From Hyphomicrobium sp. (GTDB taxonomy: Bacteria; Pseudomonadota; Alphaproteobacteria; Rhizobiales; Hyphomicrobiaceae), in contig JASBSU010000031.1 of NCBI GenBank assembly GCA_030148725.1, positions 1-64,000 on the forward strand: a stretch of 64,000 nucleotides of DNA, read 5' to 3'. A program made the translations under genes and the position numbers. How positions within the stretch are numbered: position 1 is the first letter of the stretch; each line of letters starts with the position of its first letter. Positions 47,354-54,560 of the stretch are shown here, piece by piece. The notes below the pieces were generated by a model. That model had not been told where the DNA came from. It did not search any database and was given only the letters and a program-made list of their open reading frames with translations.

Positions 47354-48406
47354 TTAGTTCGAGCTTGTCCGCTGTCCAGCTTGAGGCAGCAGCTTCACGA
47401 TGCCCTGCGCAGCAGCAGCTGCTGCGGCGTCAGCGGTCTTACCCCACGAGTTGTCGAGTGAGCCCTGAGGGACCTCGTTCTTCTGCGACACTGTGCCGAG
47501 CTTCTTGCCGGTCGGATCCGTCACGCTCCAGTCGATGGTGATCGGCTGCTTGCCGTCTTTGCCGGCACCCATCGCGACCCTGCCTTCGACGATGTAGGTG
47601 TCTCCGCCCGACGGCGCGTCGGTCAGCGTTACACCGTTGCGCGTCAGCTCACGCTGCAGCGCGGTGCGAAGCGAACTCGATCCGTCTCCGGGTGCACCAG
47701 TGACGACCGGCACCAGGGCCTTGACCGGCCCCTTGCCGACGCTGCCCGTGACCATCGCGGACTTCGGCGACACGTACGGCGGCTGCGCCGTCGCGGCTGC
47801 CGTTTGCACGAGGCCGCCCTGCGTCGCGCTGGCGACCGCAGCACCGCCGCCGCTGGGCATCCACCCGGCGACCGAGGTGACGGTCTTCGACGCGATCGAC
47901 TGCACGATGTTAGGCGTGACAGCCGTCCACGGATCCTTGCTCTTGCCGGAAGGCGCTGTCTCTTCGCCGCTCACGCGGTGCACGCCTTTGCCGCTCGCGT
48001 CGGTGACGTCCCAGATATAGGACACCTTGGACTTGGAGCCCTTCTCCAACGACGAGACGACGTAGCCGCGCAGCGTGTACTCGGCCTTCTCGTCCGGAGA
48101 CTTGGCGACGCGAATATTCTGCCGCTCGAGATCCGCGACGAGCTGATTGCGAAGATCGGTCGAGACGTTCTCCGGTGGGCCGATGACCGGCGCAACGGCG
48201 AACTGTGCTCCGCGTGCAGCCGCCATCGGCGGCGGCGACGCAACCGATGCCGTCGGAGCGTCACCGCCCGACGAGCTGAATAGTGAAGATGAAAGCGAAT
48301 TGGCAGTCTCGCATCCACCGAGTCCGAAGGCTACACAGCCTGCGATCACTGCGAATGCAATTGGCTTCGTCTTATGCCAAGCCGCAGCAGCATCAAAGGT
48401 CGTCAC
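47354..48406 (-). CDS. lipoprotein with two repeated domains, unknown
   Basis: 350 residues from GTG 48406, behind a GGGGGAG site. A lipobox (FGLGGC, lipidated Cys32) indicates membrane attachment. Two similar halves follow: PVIGPPENVSTDLRNQLVAD with YTLRGYVV and SYIWDVTDASGKGV, and PVVTGAPGDGSSSLRTALQR with YIVEGRVA and TIDWSVTDPTGKKL. Each half should be an alpha/beta domain. Function unknown; the internal duplication is clear. Confidence 0.7.
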   Translation of the reverse strand: MTTFDAAAAWHKTKPIAFAVIAGCVAFGLGGCETANSLSSSLFSSSGGDAPTASVASPPPMAAARGAQFAVAPVIGPPENVSTDLRNQLVADLERQNIRVAKSPDEKAEYTLRGYVVSSLEKGSKSKVSYIWDVTDASGKGVHRVSGEETAPSGKSKDPWTAVTPNIVQSIASKTVTSVAGWMPSGGGAAVASATQGGLVQTAAATAQPPYVSPKSAMVTGSVGKGPVKALVPVVTGAPGDGSSSLRTALQRELTRNGVTLTDAPSGGDTYIVEGRVAMGAGKDGKQPITIDWSVTDPTGKKLGTVSQKNEVPQGSLDNSWGKTADAAAAAAAQGIVKLLPQAGQRTSSN

Positions 48407-48609
48407 GGCGACGCTCCCCCATTGAGTACTCGCTGTTTGTTCCGGCGGCCGGCGTACGAACCCTGCGGCCTTACTCTCCCTAATGACCGGTACCTCTCTA
48501 AGAATCGTCTAACCAGTCATCCAAGCCGCGTCCAGATCGAATCCGATCATCCTGGCACCCGAACGCTTTTCGCCTGAGAAAACGCTGGTCGCCACTGTGG
48601 ATTATGCAA

Positions 48610-49383
48610 TTAGGACACGACAATGGCGGAGATTTGACGGCCGTAATCGGGTTCTGAACGGTGCTGCGAACGCCGAAAGCTGAAGAAGTCCGATTCGTTT
48701 GAATAAGTGCACGGCGACTTCCTCTCGACGTCAGCGACACCGGCCTTCTTCAAGCGCATCTCGACAAACGCAGGCAGGTCGAAATGCGCCCGTTCGTGGG
48801 GACTATTGCGCGAAAGAAACATTGCGTTGTTCGCGCAACTCTCCACGAGGGTCGCTTCGAAGTCTGGCCCGACTTCATATGAAACTTGGTTAATGGCCGG
48901 ACCAATTGCCGTGAGAATGCGATTTCGCCGCGCCCCGAGTTTCTCCATTTCCGCGATCGTGGCTTCGAGCACGCCCCCGACGGCACCCCGCCATCCGGCG
49001 TGCGCTGCCCCGACGACACCGGCTTCCGGGTCAGCGAACAGCACCGGCGCGCAGTCAGCCGTCAGCACGCCGATCACGAGACCGGGTGTGTTCGTAACAA
49101 TTCCGTCCGCCTTCGGCCGCGCGTTGGGCCGGATGGGCTCATCCACGCTGATCGCTTCGCCGCTGTGGATCTGATAGAGCGTCGCGACGTCCGGATGCGT
49201 GCCACCCAGATGTCGTGCGACCCGCGCGCGGTTCTCGGCGACGTTCGCCGGCGCATCAGCGGAGCCTGGACCGCAATTGAGGCCAGCGTATAGCCCACCC
49301 GAAACACCGCCGGCGCGTGTGAAGAACCCGTGGCGGATGCCGGACGAGCGGGCGAGCGAGGTAGCCTGGATTGGATGCACCAT
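48610..49383 (-). CDS. pgeF: peptidoglycan editing factor PgeF / YfiH-type purine nucleoside phosphorylase (laccase domain)
   Basis: 257 residues. GFFTRAGGVSGGLYAGLN, VLTADCAPVLF and GAAHAGWRGAVGGVLE form the metal-binding Cu-oxidase_4 fold. The family is described as a multi-substrate nucleoside enzyme or polyphenol oxidase and as an editor of peptidoglycan precursors. It is downstream of the MidA-type gene with a 12-nt gap, in the lgt, methyltransferase, pgeF operon. Confidence 0.93.
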   Translation of the reverse strand: MVHPIQATSLARSSGIRHGFFTRAGGVSGGLYAGLNCGPGSADAPANVAENRARVARHLGGTHPDVATLYQIHSGEAISVDEPIRPNARPKADGIVTNTPGLVIGVLTADCAPVLFADPEAGVVGAAHAGWRGAVGGVLEATIAEMEKLGARRNRILTAIGPAINQVSYEVGPDFEATLVESCANNAMFLSRNSPHERAHFDLPAFVEMRLKKAGVADVERKSPCTYSNESDFFSFRRSQHRSEPDYGRQISAIVVS

Positions 49384-49395
49384 GAGCGTACTGAC

Positions 49396-50517
49396 CTAGG
49401 TTGCGTGCCGCCCGTTTTCCATGGGCGTCAATGCAGGTAGCAGGCCGAGGTCAACGCTTCGTATGCCGAGGACCTGGAAACGTCCGCCCATGCCCGTCGG
49501 AGCCATCAACCGCGCGACCGCCGCTTCGATGTCGCCCGCTCGGGCTGGATTGGCTGCCATCAGTCGCGAGGCACGCTCGACAGCGCCGAGGCGGCCGAGG
49601 AACTCGCCCTGCGGCACCGGACCGTCGCAGGCGATGCCGTGCTCATGCAACGCATCGGCGAAGGCGGCGAAGTCCACCTGCGCCGTGAGGTCCGCTTCGC
49701 CCGGAGCTTCGAACGGCCCCGCATAGCGGTGCCGTGCGACGGTCTGCAGCGTGTCGCCGTATCCGGGCTTCGCATGGCCATAGTCTATGAACAGTCCCGC
49801 CATCGGAGCACCGAGCTTCGCCAGCGTGCGAGCCAGCGCGTCGAACGCCCGCCGCCGTGTTTCGAGCACGTCGCCTTCGCTGGGGGAGGGCAGTCCCGGC
49901 GGCAACCCGGCGTCCGCAGTGCGCAAGCCATCGAGGAACGTGAGGTCGCCGGCCGCATCGAGACCCACCAGCCGTTCCTTCCACGCGCCATTGCGGAAGA
50001 TGAGCTGCTCGACCGGCAACGTATCGAGGAACTCGTTCGCGATCACGATGGTGGGGGCGGCATCCTCTTTGAGGTCATCGTGCCATGCGGCCGGAACGCC
50101 CGCATCTGCGAGCGTCGCGCGCTGCACGTCGATCAGTGTTGTGTTTGTCTCGATCAGCACCACACGCAGCGCATCGCGAAACGCCGGGACGAGGCGAACG
50201 GCACGCAGCGCATCGCGCATCAACGTGCCCCGTCCCGGTCCCAGCTCGACGAGCCGCAAGGACGCTGGCGATCCCATCTGCTGCCAGACGACGGCGCACC
50301 ACAGGCCGATCAATTCCCCGAACACCTGGCTGATCTCCGGCGCGGTGACGAAATCACCCTCCGCGCCGATCGCGATCTGCCGGCGATAATACCCGTGCTC
50401 GCGATCCTGCAGGCACACCTCGACGTAGTCCGCGACCGGGATCGGCCCAATGCGGCCGATGCGGTCCGCCAGCTTGAGCGCCAGCGGCGTTGGTCGCGAA
50501 GCCGAGTCTCCGGTCAC
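49396..50517 (-). CDS. MidA/NDUFAF7-type SAM-dependent methyltransferase
   Basis: 373 residues. DREHGYYRR, EGDFVTAPEISQVFGELIG and the SAM motif LVELGPGRGTLM are signatures. Mitochondrial NDUFAF7 methylates an arginine of complex I; the bacterial role is probably similar or unknown. The GTG start overlaps the lgt stop by 4 nt (GTGA), coupling the genes. Confidence 0.92.
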   Translation of the reverse strand: MTGDSASRPTPLALKLADRIGRIGPIPVADYVEVCLQDREHGYYRRQIAIGAEGDFVTAPEISQVFGELIGLWCAVVWQQMGSPASLRLVELGPGRGTLMRDALRAVRLVPAFRDALRVVLIETNTTLIDVQRATLADAGVPAAWHDDLKEDAAPTIVIANEFLDTLPVEQLIFRNGAWKERLVGLDAAGDLTFLDGLRTADAGLPPGLPSPSEGDVLETRRRAFDALARTLAKLGAPMAGLFIDYGHAKPGYGDTLQTVARHRYAGPFEAPGEADLTAQVDFAAFADALHEHGIACDGPVPQGEFLGRLGAVERASRLMAANPARAGDIEAAVARLMAPTGMGGRFQVLGIRSVDLGLLPALTPMENGRHAT

Positions 50518-51368
50518 TTCGCCTCGCGGCTGACGGCGTAACGCACGATGAGGATTCCGAGCAGCAGCATCGGGATCGAATACGCGATGCCCGCCGTAAG
50601 CGGCCCGATGTTGAAGGCATGCGCGAAGTGCGGCTCGCGGAACAGTTCCGATGTCGAGCGCGCCAGCGCGTAGCCGATGAGGAACATGCCGCTCACCAAC
50701 CCCGGACGCTTCAGCGCGCCGAAGTGATGCGTCATCACCCGCAGTATGAGGAACAGGGCTAGGCCCTCCAGCGCCGCCTCGTAGAGCTGGCTCGGATGGC
50801 GCGGGGTCGGCTCGACGCTCGGGTAGTGGATGGCGGCTTCCGGAAACACCATGCCCCAGGGCATCGTCGTCGGGCGCCCGAACAGCTCACCGTTGATGAA
50901 GTTCGCGATGCGCCCGAAGAAAAGCCCGATCGGCACGGCCGCGGTGACGAGATCGCCCGTGCTCCATGGGCTCACGTTGTTGCGGTAGGCGAACGCCCAG
51001 ATGGCGATGGCGCAGCCGACGAGCGCGCCGTGGAACGCCATCCCGCCTTTCCACACGGCGATGATGTCCTGCGGATTGGCGAGGTAGTAGCTCGGCTCAT
51101 AGAAGATGACGAAACCGAGCCGTCCGCCTAGCACCACGCCGGCGGTGATGTAGAGCAGCAGGTCGTCGACTTTCGCGGCTGTGAACGGCGGCGTGTCGTT
51201 GGCCCAAAGCTCGGGTGTCGTCAGCAGGCGACGAATATAGAGCCAGCCGAGCAGCAGTCCCGCCAGGTATGCGAGGCCGTACCATTTGATCGCCACCGGC
51301 CCCAGATGCAGGGCAACCGGATCGATGTTCGGGAATGGGATCGCCCACAGGCTGGTCAGCAGGTTCAT
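50514..51368 (-). CDS. lgt: prolipoprotein diacylglyceryl transferase
   Basis: Transfers diacylglycerol from phosphatidylglycerol to the lipobox cysteine. 284 residues with seven helices. GGRLGFVIFYEPSYYL and the catalytic-region FFGRIANFINGELFGRPTTMPWG are diagnostic. First gene of the lgt, MidA, pgeF operon. It would lipidate the duplicated-domain lipoprotein encoded nearby, though that is a general role. Confidence 0.97.
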   Translation of the reverse strand: MNLLTSLWAIPFPNIDPVALHLGPVAIKWYGLAYLAGLLLGWLYIRRLLTTPELWANDTPPFTAAKVDDLLLYITAGVVLGGRLGFVIFYEPSYYLANPQDIIAVWKGGMAFHGALVGCAIAIWAFAYRNNVSPWSTGDLVTAAVPIGLFFGRIANFINGELFGRPTTMPWGMVFPEAAIHYPSVEPTPRHPSQLYEAALEGLALFLILRVMTHHFGALKRPGLVSGMFLIGYALARSTSELFREPHFAHAFNIGPLTAGIAYSIPMLLLGILIVRYAVSREAK

Positions 51369-51569
51369 GGATCAGATCGGGCCAGCGTGGCCGCTCCTAT
51401 GGGCTTGATGTTTCCTCGTGCACGAGGCGCCGCACGATTTCGGCGCCGCGACGCTCTGTCAAGGCTCCCGCCTGTCCGGAGCGCGAATTCGGCGGACGCC
51501 AAGCTTGAACGGACTACCCCGGTTGCCCATAGTCGGAATGTGCGCCGAGCATGAGCGCAGGAGAGGCCC

Positions 51570-51833
51570 ATGACCCAGACGACCAATCGCTTCCTCGATG
51601 AGTTTGCCAAGCTGATGACAGACGCCGCTGGCGCGGCCGATGGCCTCAGGAAGGAGGCCGAGCAGCTCTTCAAGTCTCAAGGCGAGCGCTTCCTGAGTGA
51701 AATGGACGTGGTGCGCCGCGAGGAGTTCGAGGCCGTCAAGGCGATGGCGGAGAAAGCGCGCGAGCAGAACGAGACGCTCGAAGCACGGATCGCGACGCTC
51801 GAAGCGCAGCTAGCGCAAGGGCGCACCGTCTGA
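51570..51833 (+). CDS. ubiK: UbiK/BMFP family accessory factor
   Basis: 87 residues with the amphipathic N-terminal helix (RFLDEFAKLMTDAAGAADG) and a C-terminal coiled coil (EEFEAVKAMAEKAREQNETL). UbiK assists the ubiquinone-biosynthesis complex at the membrane. The ubiquinone it helps make feeds the bc1 complex encoded in this window. It is divergent from lgt. Confidence 0.88.
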   Translation: MTQTTNRFLDEFAKLMTDAAGAADGLRKEAEQLFKSQGERFLSEMDVVRREEFEAVKAMAEKAREQNETLEARIATLEAQLAQGRTV

Positions 51834-52011
51834 GCCAAAAAAGCGCCTGTGGACAGGCACTTTGACCGTGGACAATGCCGGGGCGAACTTGCGACTCGGA
51901 CCTGCCTCTGTTTTCGTCGCGCCAGTTGATTGAGTGTCGCCCTGTGGTGTCGCGTAGCTTTGTATCAACTACGAAAAAACGAACGCGATACTATAGAGGG
52001 ATCCTCGAAGC

Positions 52012-52509
52012 ATGTCGGCTGAACACGTCGGCTACGGCCGGGTGACGAACCCCATTGATCTCATCGAGAGATTGGCCGCGGCACACGACTGGAGTTGCGA
52101 CCGGACGAATGACGACGAGCTGACTCTTGTCATCGCCGGCACCTGGACCGACTACCACGTGTCTCTCAACTGGCGCGACGATCTCGAAGCCCTGCACCTC
52201 GCATGCGCGTTCGACTTCCGCGTCCCGGAGAACCGCCTCAACGAGATGTACAAGCTCGTGGCTCAGATCAACGAGCAGTTGTGGCTCGGCCATTTCGACC
52301 TTTGGACCACCGAAGGTCTGGTCATGTTCCGCCATGCCCTGCTGCTGAATGGTTCGGTCGCCACCTCTCGTCAGTGCGAGGCCATGCTGCAGGCCGCGCT
52401 CGAGGGCTGCGAGCGCTACTATCAGGCCTTCCAGTTCGTCGTCTGGGCGGGTAAGCAGAGCCGCGAGGCGCTCGTCTCGACCATGTTCGAGACTGAGGGT
52501 CAGGCCTGA
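52012..52509 (+). CDS. YbjN domain protein
   Basis: 165 residues with the YbjN fold: an N-terminal DLIERLAAAHDWSCDR helix and the conserved EQLWLGHFDLWTTEGLVMFRH strand region. YbjN proteins are described as stress- or motility-related regulators in enterics and as a chaperone-like fold. It lies directly upstream of proC, an arrangement often seen in alphaproteobacteria. Confidence 0.88.
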   Translation: MSAEHVGYGRVTNPIDLIERLAAAHDWSCDRTNDDELTLVIAGTWTDYHVSLNWRDDLEALHLACAFDFRVPENRLNEMYKLVAQINEQLWLGHFDLWTTEGLVMFRHALLLNGSVATSRQCEAMLQAALEGCERYYQAFQFVVWAGKQSREALVSTMFETEGQA

Positions 52510-52546
52510 ACGGGCGCCAACGCGCCCCCACGCTGCGGGCGCATAC

Positions 52547-53368
52547 ATGAGCTTTTCACTGCAAGGTCCACTGCTCCTGGCCGGAGCAGGCAAGATGGGT
52601 GGAGCGATCCTGGAAGGATTGCTCGCCCGAGGTCTCGATGCACGGCAGGTGATCGTGCAGGAGCCTTCCCCGGCGCCCGCCGTCGCCGACTTTCTCGCCG
52701 ATCACGTCATCGACGTCGTGCCGCGCATCGACGCCCTGACGCAGCCGCCGGCTGTGATCCTCGTAGCGGTGAAGCCTCAGATCATTGACGAAGTGCTGCC
52801 CGGGCTCGCCAAGCTTGCGGGCCCGCAGACACTTGTCGTGTCGATCGCCGCCGGACGGCCCATTGCGACCTTTGAAAGGTATTTTCCGCGCACCGCCGTG
52901 GTGCGGGCAATGCCCAACACGCCCGCATCGATCCAGCGCGGCATCACCGTCGCCGTCCCGAATGCTGCCGTCACGCCTGTCCAGCGCGCGCTGGCCGATG
53001 ATCTGCTGTCCGCCGTCGGCGAGGTGGTGTGGGTCGACGATGAAAAGCTGCTCGACCCAGTGACCGCCGTTTCGGGCTCGGGTCCGGCCTACGTGTTCTA
53101 TCTCACCGAGTGTCTCGCCGAGGCGGGACGGGCAGCCGGCCTGTCGCCCGAACTCGCGTCCCAACTCGCCCGCGCCACGATCATCGGATCGGCGGCATTG
53201 CTGGAATCGTCCGCGCTTTCGGCGGCCGAGCTGCGGCACAACGTGACGTCGCCGAACGGCACGACGGCTGCGGCGCTTGCGGTTCTCGGTGGCGATAATG
53301 GCTTGCAGAAGCTGATGACGGCTGCGGTGGACGCTGCAACGAAGCGCGGCCGCGAACTGGCCAAGTGA
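52547..53368 (+). CDS. proC: pyrroline-5-carboxylate reductase
   Basis: Last step of proline synthesis. 273 residues from ATG 52547. The Rossmann start GPLLLAGAGKMGGAILEGLL, the MPNTPASIQRGITV segment and the signature AELRHNVTSPNGTTAAAL are intact. An in-frame start 66 codons earlier overlaps ybjN and is not used. The ribosome site is weak. Confidence 0.95.
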   Translation: MSFSLQGPLLLAGAGKMGGAILEGLLARGLDARQVIVQEPSPAPAVADFLADHVIDVVPRIDALTQPPAVILVAVKPQIIDEVLPGLAKLAGPQTLVVSIAAGRPIATFERYFPRTAVVRAMPNTPASIQRGITVAVPNAAVTPVQRALADDLLSAVGEVVWVDDEKLLDPVTAVSGSGPAYVFYLTECLAEAGRAAGLSPELASQLARATIIGSAALLESSALSAAELRHNVTSPNGTTAAALAVLGGDNGLQKLMTAAVDAATKRGRELAK

Positions 53369-53781
53369 GCGGAAAGCTCCAAGCCGTCGCGGCCGCGTCG
53401 CTTGCTGTTGCCTGAGCGGGCGTTAGCCCCGGCGGGCCCAGGCAATTCGGTGGGCGGTGGCACCAACGACTCAAAGCCAAGGAGGAGGAGGCTTCTCGCC
53501 GGTTGCGCGTGAGGCGCCGTTCCGCGTCACATCCGTAAGCCCAGTTATGATATACTGTTACACTTGTGACAAGGCGCATCTCGCCGCATCACGAGATCGT
53601 GTGTGATTGGGAGTTATTCCTGATTTTTCGGCGCGTTATTCCCAGTCAGAACCTATTGGCGGCGCCCGATTTTGCACGCCGCGAGGGGGCGGACGCCTGT
53701 CAGGGATATGTATTCGACCGCACCGCTTCCGTTTTGTGGGCCCAGCACTTACCTGACAACCGTCGCCAAAGGGAGTTCGCC
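53369..53781. other. 413-bp gene-free region between proC and the TetR gene
   Basis: It holds an inverted repeat (TTGCCTG near 53408 and CAGGCAA near 53440) that may end proC transcripts, and a promoter/operator-like site (53551-53570). No gene is seen. Confidence 0.5.
53551..53570 (+). promoter_or_regulatory. possible TetR promoter -10 and operator
   Basis: A TATACT hexamer (53551-53556) is followed directly by GTTACA-CT-TGTGAC (53557-53570), an inverted repeat with one mismatch per 6-bp arm. This would place the operator at the transcription start of the TetR gene. No clear -35 is seen. Confidence 0.4.
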
Positions 53782-54468
53782 ATGCTGGATCAGTTGACCA
53801 TCAAGGGACGTCTCGTCGCCGCCGCCATGCGCCTCGCAGCCGAACGGCCCTGGCACAAAGTGACCGTCGCCGAGATTGCCGATGCCGCGGGCGTCAGTCT
53901 GGTCGACGTCCGAAACGAGATCGGGAGCAAGGGCGACCTCGTCGCGGCGTTCGTCCGCATGGTCGATGACGCGGTCCTGACGCGCGCCCCGCAGCGCGCC
54001 GGCGGCCAGCCGCCGCGCGACGCGCTCTTCGAAGTGATCATGAGCCGCTTCGACGTGCTCGCTGCCTACAAGCCCGCGCTGAAGTCGATCGCAGCATCTT
54101 GGCCCATCGAGCCGCAAGTCGCGCTGGCCGTTGCCGGCTCCCAGCCTTGGATGCTGCGGGCTGCCGGCATTAGCGCCGACGGTGTGGAGGGCAAGCTGCG
54201 TTCGGCGGGCCTCGGCGCTCTCTATGCTTCTGTGTATCGGACTTGGCTCTTCGACGATGATCCCGGGCTGGCCAAGACCATGGCGGCGCTCGATCGGCGC
54301 CTGCGTCGTGGCGAGCAGACGCTGCAGCAGATCGATGGCGTCGTCGGAAAGTTCTGCGGCTTTGCGCGCTCCTGCCGCGACGCCGCGCGAAACCATTCGA
54401 CCGCGAAACCGTCCGAGCCCGACCCCGGTACCGACGCGGCATCGATCCCGCCCGGCGCTCTTTCGTAA
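53782..54468 (+). CDS. TetR family transcriptional regulator
   Basis: 228 residues from ATG 53782, with GGGAG 6 nt upstream. The HTH lies at the start (GRLVAAAMRLAAERPWHKV, IADAAGVSLVDVRNEIGSKGDLV). The C-terminal domain ends in a Ser/Pro-rich tail. It is upstream of a glycosyltransferase gene, but the 92-nt gap and lack of shared function give no firm target. Confidence 0.85.
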   Translation: MLDQLTIKGRLVAAAMRLAAERPWHKVTVAEIADAAGVSLVDVRNEIGSKGDLVAAFVRMVDDAVLTRAPQRAGGQPPRDALFEVIMSRFDVLAAYKPALKSIAASWPIEPQVALAVAGSQPWMLRAAGISADGVEGKLRSAGLGALYASVYRTWLFDDDPGLAKTMAALDRRLRRGEQTLQQIDGVVGKFCGFARSCRDAARNHSTAKPSEPDPGTDAASIPPGALS

Positions 54469-54560
54469 GCTAGCAAACGACAGGTACCTATTCGTACCGA
54501 GAGCTGATGCGCAACTGAAGGTTGTGATACACCACCAGGATATGCAATCCGGGGGCGTAT

